Assembly: GCF_021650705.1 (NCBI RefSeq)
Contig: NZ_CP087138.1
Coordinates: forward strand, 4,890,501-4,954,500
Length of the DNA stretch: 64,000 nucleotides
From: Pseudomonas sp. KNUC1026
Lineage (GTDB): Bacteria > Pseudomonadota > Gammaproteobacteria > Pseudomonadales > Pseudomonadaceae
Direction of reading: 5' to 3'
Below the pieces are notes generated by a model, which saw only the letters and a program-made list of their open reading frames with translations, was not told where the DNA came from and searched no databases. How positions within the stretch are numbered: the stretch's first letter is position 1; the number at the start of each line of letters is the position of its first letter. The translations under genes and the position numbers were made by a program. Below, piece by piece: positions 34,147 through 43,293 of the stretch.

Positions 34147-35985
34147 TCAACCGTCGAGCAGGGCTTTGTCGCGGACAGCGCCTTTATCGGCGCTGGTGGC
34201 CAGCAAGGCATAAGCCTTGAGGGCGGTTGTCACGCGGCGAGCGCGAGGCTCGGCGGGCTTCCAGCCTTTTGCGTCCTGTTCAGCGCGGCGGGCGGCGAGC
34301 TCTGCGTCGTCCACCAGAAGGTTGATGCCACGGTTGGGGATGTCGATCAGGATCTTGTCGCCGTCACGCACCAGACCGATGGCGCCACCGGCAGCGGCTT
34401 CAGGCGAAGCATGGCCGATGGACAGCCCCGAGGTGCCGCCGGAGAAGCGGCCATCGGTGAGCAGGGCACACGCCTTGCCCAAGCCTTTGGACTTCAGGTA
34501 CGAGGTGGGGTAGAGCATCTCCTGCATGCCCGGGCCGCCTTTGGGCCCTTCGTAGCGGATGATGACCACGTCGCCTTCCTTCACCTGGTCGGCGAGGATG
34601 CCACGTACAGCGCCGTCCTGGCTCTCGAACACCTTGGCGGTGCCTTCGAACACGTGGATCGACTCGTCGACGCCGGCGGTTTTCACCACGCAACCGTCCT
34701 GGGCGATGTTGCCGTAGAGCACGGCCAGGCCACCTTCCTTGGAGTAAGCATTCTCGTAGCTGCGGATGCAGCCTTCGGCACGGTCGTCGTCCAGGCTGTC
34801 CCAGCGGGTGGCCTGGCTGAAGGCGGTCTGGGTGGGGATGCCGGCCGGGCCTGCCTTGTAGAAGTCCAGTACGTCGGGGTTCTGGGTGACCTTGATGTCC
34901 CACTCGGCGATGCCCGCAGCCATGGTTGGCGAGTGCACGGTAGACACGTCGGTGTGCAGCAACCCGCCACGGGCCAACTCACCGAGGATGCCGAAGATAC
35001 CGCCAGCGCGGTGTACATCCTCCATGTGGTACTTGGGCGTGTTGGGCGCCACTTTGCACAACTGCGGCACAGTGCGGCTGAGGCGGTCGATGTCGCGCAG
35101 GTCGAACGGCACTTCGCCTTCCTGGGCTGCAGCCAGCAGGTGCAGGATAGTGTTGGTCGAGCCGCCCATGGCGATGTCCATGGTCATGGCGTTCTCGAAC
35201 GCCTTGAAGTTGGCGATGTTGCGCGGCAGCACCGACTCGTCGTTGTCGTGGTAGTAGCGCTTGCACAGCTCGACGATGGTGCGGCCAGCCTTGAGGAACA
35301 GCTTTTCGCGGTCGGCGTGGGTCGCCAGGATCGAGCCGTTGCCAGGCAGCGACAGGCCCATGGCTTCGGTCAGGCAGTTCATCGAATTGGCGGTGAACAT
35401 GCCGGAGCAGGAGCCGCAGGTGGGGCAGGCGCTGCGCTCGTATTCGGCGACCTTTTCATCGGAGGCGCTGGAGTCGGCGGCGATGACCATGGCGTCGACC
35501 AGGTCCAGGCCATGGCTGGCCAGCTTGGTTTTGCCGGCCTCCATCGGGCCGCCCGACACGAACACCACCGGGATGTTCAGGCGCAGCGCGGCCATCAGCA
35601 TGCCGGGGGTGATCTTGTCGCAGTTGGAGATGCACACGATGGCATCGGCGCAGTGGGCGTTGACCATGTACTCAACCGAGTCGGCGATGATCTCGCGGCT
35701 CGGCAGCGAATACAGCATGCCGTCGTGGCCCATGGCGATGCCGTCGTCTACGGCGATGGTGTTGAATTCCTTGGCCACGCCACCGGCGCGCTCCACTTCA
35801 CGAGCGACCAGTTGGCCAAGGTCCTTGAGGTGGACGTGGCCAGGGACGAACTGGGTGAAGGAGTTGGCGATGGCGATGATCGGCTTCTTGAAGTCGTCGT
35901 CTTTCATGCCGGTGGCGCGCCACAGGGCACGGGCGCCGGCCATGTTGCGGCCGTGGGTGGATGTTTTCGAGCGATAGTCGGGCAT
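34147..35985 (-). CDS. ilvD: Dihydroxy-acid dehydratase
   Basis: A 612-residue IlvD/Edd family enzyme of valine, leucine and isoleucine synthesis, dehydrating 2,3-dihydroxy acids to 2-keto acids. Iron-sulfur ligands are visible: Cys in SNCDKITPGM near residue 120 and Cys in CGSCSGMFTANSMNCL near residue 195. The start is the ATG giving MPDYRSKTSTHGRNMAG, with a GGAG site upstream; a longer in-frame ATG reaches into non-conserved sequence. It is transcribed away from the neighbouring MFS gene and has a 206-base gap before it without another gene. Confidence 0.96.
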   Translation of the reverse strand: MPDYRSKTSTHGRNMAGARALWRATGMKDDDFKKPIIAIANSFTQFVPGHVHLKDLGQLVAREVERAGGVAKEFNTIAVDDGIAMGHDGMLYSLPSREIIADSVEYMVNAHCADAIVCISNCDKITPGMLMAALRLNIPVVFVSGGPMEAGKTKLASHGLDLVDAMVIAADSSASDEKVAEYERSACPTCGSCSGMFTANSMNCLTEAMGLSLPGNGSILATHADREKLFLKAGRTIVELCKRYYHDNDESVLPRNIANFKAFENAMTMDIAMGGSTNTILHLLAAAQEGEVPFDLRDIDRLSRTVPQLCKVAPNTPKYHMEDVHRAGGIFGILGELARGGLLHTDVSTVHSPTMAAGIAEWDIKVTQNPDVLDFYKAGPAGIPTQTAFSQATRWDSLDDDRAEGCIRSYENAYSKEGGLAVLYGNIAQDGCVVKTAGVDESIHVFEGTAKVFESQDGAVRGILADQVKEGDVVIIRYEGPKGGPGMQEMLYPTSYLKSKGLGKACALLTDGRFSGGTSGLSIGHASPEAAAGGAIGLVRDGDKILIDIPNRGINLLVDDAELAARRAEQDAKGWKPAEPRARRVTTALKAYALLATSADKGAVRDKALLDG

Positions 35986-36191
35986 GAAGCACTCCGGACG
36001 GCTAATCAGGTTTGAGTGAGAGAGAGCTTTCCTGGCCTGGGCAGAGTTGGCAGATAGCCAGCCGCCTGGGTGGGGCCGAAGCGTTGCGGGATCGCCGCGT
36101 ACCTGGGCCGAGCTCATAAACCCGCCGGGGGGTGAATGGCGATGAATGCCTCGATTCTACACCGCCGGCCCGTGGAATGAACGCCCTTGTA

Positions 36192-37361
36192 TCAAAGCTT
36201 GACGGCGTCGCGATCACTGGCCTGATGTTCGGTCACCGATGCCAGCAGCAACGCTGCGACCAGCGTGGCCGCGATGAACAGCACCAGCACACCGACACGC
36301 ACATCGGCCTCGATCTGCAACGCTGCCAGGCTCAACAGGCCGGCGCAGGCAAATGTGAGGCTGTTGCCCAGTGCCTGGGCCGCGCCCCGATCGCTGGCGA
36401 GCTCCAGCGCCTGGCTGCACGCGGTGGCCCGTACCAGGCTGGTGCCGACCGTGCAGGCCAGCAATGGTGCCAGGAACCAGGCCAGGCTGGCCTCGCGCAA
36501 CGATAGCGCCAACGCGGCGGAGGCCATCGCCACCAGCCCGAGCCCGATGCGTATGGGGTTGTTACCGCTGAGCATCTGGCCCAGCACGCTGGCGATGGCC
36601 TCGCTGGCCAGTAGCGCCATGCCATAGCCGAGCAGGGCGAAACTGACCTGAGAGGGCGGCAATGCGTACACCAGAGTGCCCACGACCGGGATGGCCAACA
36701 ACGAGGTGAACTGGCAGGCAAACGCGAGCCCCGCCAGCACCGAATAGCCGGCGACACCAGGTTGTGCAAGCTCGTGGCGAAAGCTGGCCGGCGCCGGCTG
36801 TGGGGCGCTGTGGGTGTCTTCGAGTACCCCGATCATGAGGCCCACCGCGAACAGCACGAGGAACTCGTACGCCAGGAACACCGCTTGCCACCCGTAATGC
36901 GCCTGCAGCCACGCGCCAGCCAAGGGCGCGACCGCGATCAGCAACGCTGCCAGCAGCGCCAATGCAGCAAGCAGGCGCCTGCCGCGCTCGCCCCTGCCGC
37001 TGAGCAGGTGATGCACCAGCACCAGCGTGCCGCAACCCAGCCCCTGCACCGCACGCAGGATGAGCATGGCCCAGCCCTGCTCGACCAGCACGATGCAAGC
37101 GGCCGCGACACCCGACAATGCGAGCCCCGCGACCAGGACCGCCTTGCGGCCCCAGCGCTGCACCAGCTTGCCGATCCACGGTTGCGCAGCGGCGATCCCC
37201 AGCGCGTACAGGCTGGCCGAAAGTGCGGCATCAGGCAGGGCCAGGCCGAAGTGGCTGGCGATTGCGGGCAGCGCAGGCAGGATGAGGTCGACCGGCAGGG
37301 CACCCAGAACGATGAGCGTGAGGATCAGGAATAGCGTGGCGTTGCGGTTGTGGGGTTTCAT
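36192..37361 (-). CDS. MFS transporter, Bcr/CflA (MdtL)-like drug exporter
   Basis: A 389-residue twelve-helix major facilitator. It has the family N-terminus LFLILTLIVLGALPVDLILPALPAIASHFGL with an Asp in helix 1, followed by LVQRWGRKAVLVAGL (loop 2-3) and the drug-exporter GLGCGTLVLVHHLLSGRGERGRR helix-4 region. Substrate unknown. ATG start at 37361 is preferred to the GTG two codons upstream. It is flanked upstream by rlmI on the same strand, with a terminator between. Confidence 0.9.
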   Translation of the reverse strand: MKPHNRNATLFLILTLIVLGALPVDLILPALPAIASHFGLALPDAALSASLYALGIAAAQPWIGKLVQRWGRKAVLVAGLALSGVAAACIVLVEQGWAMLILRAVQGLGCGTLVLVHHLLSGRGERGRRLLAALALLAALLIAVAPLAGAWLQAHYGWQAVFLAYEFLVLFAVGLMIGVLEDTHSAPQPAPASFRHELAQPGVAGYSVLAGLAFACQFTSLLAIPVVGTLVYALPPSQVSFALLGYGMALLASEAIASVLGQMLSGNNPIRIGLGLVAMASAALALSLREASLAWFLAPLLACTVGTSLVRATACSQALELASDRGAAQALGNSLTFACAGLLSLAALQIEADVRVGVLVLFIAATLVAALLLASVTEHQASDRDAVKL

Positions 37362-37459
37362 CGGCACGGTACGGCTGGCAGAGAAAGACGCAGGATAGAG
37401 AACCGCTTTGGGCCTGCGCTAGCAGCCAATTCCCACGGGTCTGTAGGAAACTTTACCAA

Positions 37460-37503
37460 AAAAGCCTCACCGGAATGGGGCCGCCGATCAGCCTGGCGGC
37501 CCC
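37460..37503 (-). terminator. Rho-independent-type terminator after rlmI
   Basis: On the minus strand a 9-bp stem GGGGCCGCC/GGCGGCCCC (37495-37503 and 37477-37485) is followed 13 bases on by TTTTTT. It lies between the rlmI stop and the MFS start. Confidence 0.6.
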
Positions 37504-37509
37504 TGGCTG

Positions 37510-38705
37510 TCAGCTGTTGGGCAGCACGCGGAAGGTCATGCTCTTGATGTAGCGGGTTTCGCCGATGGCCGGGTGTACCGGATGGTCCGGCCCCTGATTG
37601 CCGCGCTCGAGCAACTGCACGTTGCGGTCCAGATGGCGAGCGCTGGTGAGCACGATGTTCTGCAGGTCGTCCTCGGGCAGGTGCATCGAGCATGAAGCAC
37701 TGACCAGAATGCCGTCGCGCGCCAGCAGGCGCATGGCCTGCTCGTTCAGGCGGCGATAGGCACCTTCGCCGTTTTTCAGATCCTTTTGCGTTTGATGAAG
37801 GCAGGTGGGTCGGCGATGATCACGTCGAACCGCTCCTCGGCGGCCTTGAGCTCGCGCAACGCTTCGAACACGTCGCCTTCCACGCAGGTGAGCTTGTCGG
37901 CAATGCCGTTGAGGGCGGCGTTACGCTCGACGCCGTCCAGGGCGAACGCCGAGGCGTCGACGCAGAATACTTCGCTGGCGCCGAATGCGCCGGCCTGCAC
38001 GCCCCAGCCGCCGATGTAGCTGAACAGGTCGAGCACGCGCTTGCCTTTGACGTAGGGCGCCAGGCGCGCGCGGTTCATGCGGTGGTCGTAGAACCAGCCG
38101 GTCTTCTGCCCCTGCATCACTGGTGCTTCGAACTTCACGCCGTTCTCTTCGAGCGGCACCCACTCCGGCACCACGCCGAACACCGTCTCGACATAACGCT
38201 CGAGGCCTTCGGCGTCGCGTGCGGACGAGTCGTTCTTGAACAGAATGCCGCGCGGCTGAAGCACCTGCACCAGAGCCGCTTGAACGTCATCCTTGTGCGC
38301 TTCCATGGTGGCTGAGGCCAGCTGCACCACCAGGTAATCGCCGAAACGGTCGACCACCAGGCCCGGCAGCAGATCGGAGTCGCCATACACCAGGCGGTAG
38401 AACGGCTTGTCGAAGAGGCGGTCGCGCAGTGACAGGCACACATTCAGCCGATGCACGAGCAGGGATTTGTCCAGCGCAAGCTTCGGATCGCGCGACAGCA
38501 TCCGCGCGCAGATCAGGTTGTTGGGGCTCACCCCCACGATGCCCAGCGGCTTGCCGTTGGCGGCCTCGAGCACTGCCTGGTCACCCGCCTGGAAGCGATT
38601 GAGCGGGGTAGCGGCCACGTCGACCTCGTTGCTGTACACCCACAGGTGCCCGGCGCGCAGGCGGCGGTCGGCGTTGGCTTTGAGGCGAAGGCTGGGGAGA
38701 GGCAT
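37510..38705 (-). CDS. rlmI: RlmI-type 23S rRNA (cytosine) methyltransferase (frameshifted)
   Basis: Class I SAM methyltransferase of the RlmI/YccW family with an N-terminal PUA domain (MPLPSLRLKANADRRLRAGHLWVYSNEV), a middle EEHEC-like domain, and the catalytic domain with LDLFSYIGGWG (SAM), ADPPAFIKRK and a C-terminal Cys motif SASCSMHLP. It modifies m5C1962 of 23S rRNA. The frame breaks at about 37781-37785: CGCAAAAGG is one A short of CGCAAAAAGG; corrected length is 398 residues. The ATG at 38705 is the usual family start. Confidence 0.88.
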
Positions 38706-38864
38706 CGGGAAAGCATCCGGGTAAAAGGCACGGAGTATATAGCCAATCGATGCGGCAGGGATAACTTTGCTCAACCTTCGCTGCTTGCTCGTCATCCGTC
38801 GAGAGGTGGATTGCCTGCACACACGTATTTGCCAAGCTCTGCTCTGAAAATGTTGTTGCGCCAC

Positions 38865-38893
38865 TTGGAGTTTGTTTTTTAAGTGCTTAAATC
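38865..38893 (+). promoter_or_regulatory. Candidate sigma-70 promoter of the AT-rich orphan
   Basis: TTGGAG (38865-38870), a 17-bp AT-rich spacer and TAAATC (38888-38893), 32 bases before the ATG at 38926. The -10 overlaps a small dyad, TTTAAG/CTTAAA (38878-38891), which could be an operator. Confidence 0.4.
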
Positions 38894-38925
38894 AATAAAG
38901 TACATAACACTGGGTAGGAGGTTGT

Positions 38926-39330
38926 ATGAGCATTGTAGAGCAGCGGTTGAAAGTACGGTCATCCTTGGAAGAGGTTGACCGGAAGATACAGAATTTGGTC
39001 GCTGATAATATTATCAGCGCGAAAGAGATATACGACTTCAGGAAGGCTGCAGATATACCTGCTGACCATCTGCGTGGTAGCGCTGTCGAGAAGTATGTTG
39101 AGAAGCTGCAATCTCTGAGCGATGAAATCTGCTCGGTCATAAAGAGTATGGACGATGTTTTTAACAAGCTGGCGCCTGATGAAAAGGGCGCTCTCGAAGT
39201 GTTGGTGCAATATCAGTTGGCTCAGACGGTGCTTATGTATAACTTCTGCCTCGGCAAGGTTCTATCCGATAACGTTTGGCGCACGCAGTATCAGGCATTC
39301 AAGGCGAAGTATGAAAGTGATGAAGGATAA
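38926..39330 (+). CDS. AT-rich hypothetical protein
   Basis: A 134-residue soluble, mostly helical protein that I do not recognise (starts MSIVEQRLKVRSSLEEVD). No signal peptide, membrane segment or known catalytic motif. Its codon use is clearly more AT-rich than its neighbours, with AGGAGG eight... bases upstream of ATG giving a strong ribosome-binding site (TAGGAGGTTGT). It sits alone between rlmI and the HDOD gene and looks like a recent insertion. A perfect 20-bp palindrome lies inside it. It could be an immunity or phage-type protein; that is a guess. Confidence 0.75.
   Translation: MSIVEQRLKVRSSLEEVDRKIQNLVADNIISAKEIYDFRKAADIPADHLRGSAVEKYVEKLQSLSDEICSVIKSMDDVFNKLAPDEKGALEVLVQYQLAQTVLMYNFCLGKVLSDNVWRTQYQAFKAKYESDEG
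39000..39019. repeat. Perfect 20-bp palindrome
   Basis: CGCTGATAAT followed directly by ATTATCAGCG, without spacer, inside the AT-rich orphan gene. Confidence 0.85.
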
Positions 39331-39476
39331 TCAGGAAAAACTTGGATGTTGCCCGGCACAGGTAGTGTAGAGGTACTGTTTCTTGTGCGTGGGTGGCGCT
39401 CTGCATTATGTGGACAGATGGGCCTGCACGATCGTGGCCTGGGAGAGTAGAATGGCTCCTCCATGGGAGCCCCATC

Positions 39477-40343
39477 ATGTCGTTAGAGTTGTCCCCCGAG
39501 CAGATCGAACAGGCGTTGCAAGGCATTAGCGTGCCGCCGCAACCGCAGATTCTCGTCGATCTGCAGATGGAGCAGTACATGCCCGACCCCGACCTGAACG
39601 CGATCGCCCGGCTGATCGCGCAGGACCCGGGCCTCTCCGGCGCCTTGCTCAAAGTCATCAATTCGCCCCACTACGGGCTCACCAACCGCATTGCCTCGAT
39701 CCAGAAGGCAGTGAACCTGCTGGGCAGCCGGTCGGTTATCAACCTCATCAACGCTCAGTCGATCAAGGGCGAGATGAGCGACGAGACCATCGTCACCCTC
39801 AATCGCTTCTGGGACACCGCCCAGGACGTGGCCAACTGCTGCGCCACGCTCGCCAAGCGCCTGGGTTCGCAGGCGTCGGATGAGGCCTACGCGCTGGGGT
39901 TGTTTCACGATTGCGGCGTGCCGTTGATGCTCAAGCGCTTTCCCGACTACATGCAGGTGCTCGAGCAGGCCTATGCCAATGCAGGCCCCGAGACTCGAAT
40001 AGTCGATAGCGAAAACGACGCGCTCAATACCAACCATGCGGTGGTGGGCTATTACACCGCGCGCTCCTGGCGCCTGCCGGAGAACGTTTGCGCGGCCATC
40101 GCCAACCATCACAATGCGCTGGCGGTGTTCACCGACGATTCCCCTCGACAGGCACCACTGAAGAACCTGCTGTCGATCCTGAAGATGGCCGAGCACATCA
40201 GTGCCTCCTACCAGGTGATCGGCGGGCAGAGCGTGGACCATGAGTGGGAAGCGATCGGTGCGCTGGTGCTGGACTATGTGGGGTTGTCCGAGTACGACTT
40301 CGATAACCTGATGGTGAACATTCGCGAGCTGGGTAGCCACTGA
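39477..40343 (+). CDS. HDOD domain signalling protein
   Basis: A 288-residue protein consisting mainly of an HDOD domain (a non-catalytic relative of HD phosphohydrolases), with PPQPQILVDLQ, IARLIAQDPGLSGALLKVINSPHYGL, and NANHAVVGYYTARSWRLPE. Such proteins act in signalling or stress regulation; no partner domain (GGDEF, receiver) is present. The ATG at 39477 (MSLELSPEQ) with GGAGC upstream is chosen over longer frames. It is followed two bases later by mutM, so they may be cotranscribed. Confidence 0.9.
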   Translation: MSLELSPEQIEQALQGISVPPQPQILVDLQMEQYMPDPDLNAIARLIAQDPGLSGALLKVINSPHYGLTNRIASIQKAVNLLGSRSVINLINAQSIKGEMSDETIVTLNRFWDTAQDVANCCATLAKRLGSQASDEAYALGLFHDCGVPLMLKRFPDYMQVLEQAYANAGPETRIVDSENDALNTNHAVVGYYTARSWRLPENVCAAIANHHNALAVFTDDSPRQAPLKNLLSILKMAEHISASYQVIGGQSVDHEWEAIGALVLDYVGLSEYDFDNLMVNIRELGSH

Positions 40344-40344
40344 C

Positions 40345-41157
40345 ATGCCTGAGTTGCCAGAGGTCGAAACCACGCGCCGCGGCATCGCCCCACACCTGCA
40401 AGGCCAACGTGTCACCCGCGTGATCGTGCGCGACCGTCGCCTGCGCTGGCCTATTCCGGAAGATCTCGACGCGCGGCTTTCAGGCCAGCGCATCGTCGAG
40501 GTGCAGCGGCGTGCCAAATACCTGCTGATCAATGCCGAAGTCGGTACGTTGATCTGCCATCTGGGCATGTCCGGCAACCTGCGCCTGGTGCCGGCTGACC
40601 AGCCGCCGCTCAAGCACGAGCACGTGGACATCGAGCTGGAGTCGGGCATGGCCCTGCGCTACACCGACCCGCGGCGTTTCGGGGCGATGCTGTGGAGCAC
40701 CGACCCCCATGCGCACGACCTGCTCAAGAGCCTGGGCCCTGAGCCACTGACCGACCTGTTCGACGGTGAGCGGTTGTACGCGTTGTCCCGGGGGAGGGTG
40801 ATGGCGATCAAGCCATTCATCATGGATAACGCCGTGGTGGTGGGCGTGGGCAACATCTACGCCACCGAGGCATTGTTCGCCGCCGGCATCGATCCGCGCC
40901 GGGAGGCCGGTGGCGTTTCCCGTGCGCGCTATTTGCGCCTGGCGCTGGAGATCAAGCGCATCCTGGCCAACGCCATCGAGCGGGGTGGCACTACATTGCG
41001 CGATTTCATCGGCGGCGATGGCCAGCCGGGGTACTTCCAGCAAGAGCTGTTCGCCTACGGCCGCGGCGGCGAACCGTGCAAGGTGTGTGGGCGAGCGCTG
41101 CGTGAGGTGCGGCTGGGCCAGCGCGCGAGCGTGTTCTGCGGCACGTGCCAAAAATGA
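40345..41157 (+). CDS. mutM: Formamidopyrimidine-DNA glycosylase
   Basis: A 270-residue base-excision repair enzyme for 8-oxoguanine. The N-terminal MPELPEVE gives the catalytic Pro2 and Glu3; the Lys in the HLGMSGNLR region and the H2TH helix NIYATEALFAAGIDP are present; the C-terminal zinc finger is C-K-V-C ... C-G-T-C. Starts two bases after the HDOD stop. Confidence 0.97.
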   Translation: MPELPEVETTRRGIAPHLQGQRVTRVIVRDRRLRWPIPEDLDARLSGQRIVEVQRRAKYLLINAEVGTLICHLGMSGNLRLVPADQPPLKHEHVDIELESGMALRYTDPRRFGAMLWSTDPHAHDLLKSLGPEPLTDLFDGERLYALSRGRVMAIKPFIMDNAVVVGVGNIYATEALFAAGIDPRREAGGVSRARYLRLALEIKRILANAIERGGTTLRDFIGGDGQPGYFQQELFAYGRGGEPCKVCGRALREVRLGQRASVFCGTCQK

Positions 41158-41255
41158 ATACATACAGGCTACGCACCGAGCACTGACAAACCCAACGCCG
41201 CTGATATAGTGAGGTGTATTTCCACCATGCGCCCGCGCTGCAGAAGGACCGTGCC

Positions 41256-41600
41256 ATGAAGCCGTTTCGCGTGTTATCCCTTTCGCTCGTTTTGGCCATG
41301 GCCGCCCAGGCCATGCCCGCGTCGGCCGAGCTCAGTGGTGAATCCAGCACAACAGGGGATGCGACGTATCAGATTCAGAACCCGCCGGCGTACGCCATGA
41401 TCGGCGACCTGCTCGTCGCCCGGCCCTTGCTGATCGCGGCGACAGTGGTGGGGGCAGGGCTGTTCGTGGTTGCACTACCGTTCACTGCCGCGGGCGGCAA
41501 TGTCGGTGCGTCAGGCAGGGCATTGGTGGTGGAGCCTGGCAAAGCGGCCTTCGTGCGCTGCCTGGGTTGCACCGAAAGCGGCTATAACCGCCAGCGCTGA
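41256..41600 (+). CDS. Small envelope protein, conserved in pseudomonads
   Basis: A 114-residue protein with a signal peptide (MKPFRVLSLSLVLAMAAQAMPASA) and one later hydrophobic segment (LLIAATVVGAGLFVVALPFTAAGG). It ends with a two-cysteine FVRCLGCTES motif. Function unknown; homologues are sometimes labelled multidrug transporter without support. The start is the ATG at 41256; a longer upstream frame lies in non-coding sequence. A 98-base gap after mutM suggests its own promoter. Convergent with the ferredoxin gene, four bases apart. Confidence 0.75.
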   Translation: MKPFRVLSLSLVLAMAAQAMPASAELSGESSTTGDATYQIQNPPAYAMIGDLLVARPLLIAATVVGAGLFVVALPFTAAGGNVGASGRALVVEPGKAAFVRCLGCTESGYNRQR

Positions 41601-41603
41601 GCC

Positions 41604-41858
41604 TCAGGCGCCTTTGCCGGTGATGCGGCGATATTTTTCCAGCAGCTGCTCTTCGGTTTCCGGGTGGGCTTCATCCAGGGGAATGCAGTCTACCGGGCAG
41701 ACCTGCTGGCATTGCGGCTCGTCGTAGTGGCCTACGCATTGGGTACACAGGTTCGGGTCGATCACGTAGATCTCTTCGCCCTGAGAAATAGCAGCGTTCG
41801 GGCACTCGGGTTCGCAGACGTCGCAGTTGATGCAATCGTCGGTGATGATCAGGGACAT
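41604..41858 (-). CDS. YfhL-type 2[4Fe-4S] ferredoxin
   Basis: An 84-residue bacterial ferredoxin with two clusters: CINCDVCEPECP (first) and CTQCVGHYDEPQCQQVCP (second), the latter with the extended loop of the YfhL/Allochromatium-type ferredoxin. It donates low-potential electrons. Start ATG at 41858 gives MSLIITDDC; longer frames enter non-coding sequence. Upstream, coaD runs in the same direction. Confidence 0.93.
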   Translation of the reverse strand: MSLIITDDCINCDVCEPECPNAAISQGEEIYVIDPNLCTQCVGHYDEPQCQQVCPVDCIPLDEAHPETEEQLLEKYRRITGKGA

Positions 41859-41950
41859 TGAGACTCCGGCCCAGGCTTGCGCACACGGGCATAGGCAAAA
41901 CGGACAGGCGCCATTTTGCCCCATTGTGGCGTGCGATGCACGCCTGTGGC

Positions 41951-42430
41951 TCAGGTGGGGAAGCGCGCCTTGAGTGCCTCGGCTACCGCAGGGTGCACGA
42001 ACTTGGAGATATCACCGCCCAAAGCCGCGATTTCTCGCACCAGGGTCGAGGATATGAACGAGTAGCGCTCCGAAGGGGTCAGGAACAAGCTCTCGACGTC
42101 CGGTGCCAGCTGGCGGTTCATGTTTGCCAGCTGAAATTCATATTCGAAGTCAGAAACTGCCCGCAACCCGCGCAGCAATACGTTGGCGCCCTGCTCCTTC
42201 GCGAACTGGGCCAGCAGGCTCGAAAACCCCATCACCTCCACGTTGGGCAGGTGACTGGTTACTTCGCGCGCCAGCTCCACCCTTTGCTCCAGAGGAAACA
42301 GCGGGTTTTTCTTGGGGCTTGCCGCCACCGCGATTACCACGTTGTCGAACAGGCGCGAGGCACGCTCGACCAGATCGCCGTGGCCCCGGGTAATCGGGTC
42401 GAAGGTGCCTGGGTACAACACTCGGTTCAT
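41951..42430 (-). CDS. coaD: Phosphopantetheine adenylyltransferase
   Basis: A 159-residue nucleotidyltransferase of CoA biosynthesis, with the family TxGH motif (PGTFDPITRGHGDLVERA) and the C-terminal ISSTLVRE (ISST-x-V-R motif). The ATG at 42430 (MNRVLYPGTFD) is the expected start; the longer upstream frame is not conserved. It is divergent from the TetR gene. Confidence 0.96.
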   Translation of the reverse strand: MNRVLYPGTFDPITRGHGDLVERASRLFDNVVIAVAASPKKNPLFPLEQRVELAREVTSHLPNVEVMGFSSLLAQFAKEQGANVLLRGLRAVSDFEYEFQLANMNRQLAPDVESLFLTPSERYSFISSTLVREIAALGGDISKFVHPAVAEALKARFPT

Positions 42431-42576
42431 CGCGGTGTCCTGGTCGAGGCCGGTTGAGGTGTCGCATGGTAGCGTAGCAACCGGCACCGGCCAAGCATGC
42501 CTGCCAATCGCGGCTTTTGCATCGGCCGCTTCGCTGGCTAAGATAGGCGCCCTCAACAGACAGGTAGTTCTACTGC

Positions 42577-43236
42577 ATGAAGACCCCTGAACGCATCGTC
42601 CAGGCCAGCCTGGAGCTGTTCAACCAGCAGGGCGAGCGTAGTGTCAGCACCAACCACATCGCCGCGCACCTGGAGATATCTCCAGGCAACCTTTACTACC
42701 ACTTCGCCAACAAGCAGGCGATCGTGGCGGTATTGTTCGAGCGCTACCAGGCGGCGGTCAGGAAGGCCATGCAATTGCCGGAGGGGCGCGCGCCCGGTAT
42801 TGGCGACCTGAGCGAATACCTGACCAGCTTGCTGGAGCTGCTGTGGCAATACCGGTTCTTCTACCGGGACCTTGAGCACTTGCTCGCCAGCGACGAGGTG
42901 CTTGCCGGCCGCTATCGCGTGTTCTCCCGCCAATGCGTGGCGCAGGGAGGCAAACTGGTGGCTGCCTTCAACGAAGCGGGAGTCGTGGTGCTGAGCGAGC
43001 GCCAGGCCGAGGCGCTTACGCTCAACCTGTGGATCGTGCTGACTGCCTGGGTGCGTTACCGCTGCACGAGTGGCCCGCAACCGGCCCCGGAGCGTGACGT
43101 GATCCGCCGCGGTTGCTACCAGGTGCTGTCGCTGATTCATGGCCTGGTTCAGCCCGCCTGGCGAGGGGGTGTCGAAAGTCTGATGGACGAGTTCTTCACA
43201 CCGCTCATGATGGGAGATGAACAAGGACTCGGCTAA
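42577..43236 (+). CDS. TetR/AcrR-family transcriptional regulator
   Basis: A 219-residue repressor with an N-terminal helix-turn-helix (QGERSVSTNHIAAHLEISPGNLYYHFANKQAIV near residues 18-52) and a ligand-binding C-terminal all-helical domain. Its DNA target and ligand are not readable. It starts 147 bases from divergent coaD and is followed by the sulfurtransferase gene in the same direction. Confidence 0.92.
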   Translation: MKTPERIVQASLELFNQQGERSVSTNHIAAHLEISPGNLYYHFANKQAIVAVLFERYQAAVRKAMQLPEGRAPGIGDLSEYLTSLLELLWQYRFFYRDLEHLLASDEVLAGRYRVFSRQCVAQGGKLVAAFNEAGVVVLSERQAEALTLNLWIVLTAWVRYRCTSGPQPAPERDVIRRGCYQVLSLIHGLVQPAWRGGVESLMDEFFTPLMMGDEQGLG

Positions 43237-43293
43237 GCGGAACTTGTACCGCCGCCGCCGATCAACCCAGCATCTGCCGGAACCTATATCACC

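Noticed and set aside
34411..36015. 534-residue plus-strand open frame opposite ilvD
   Set aside because: Antisense shadow of a conserved gene, no domain or ribosome-binding site.
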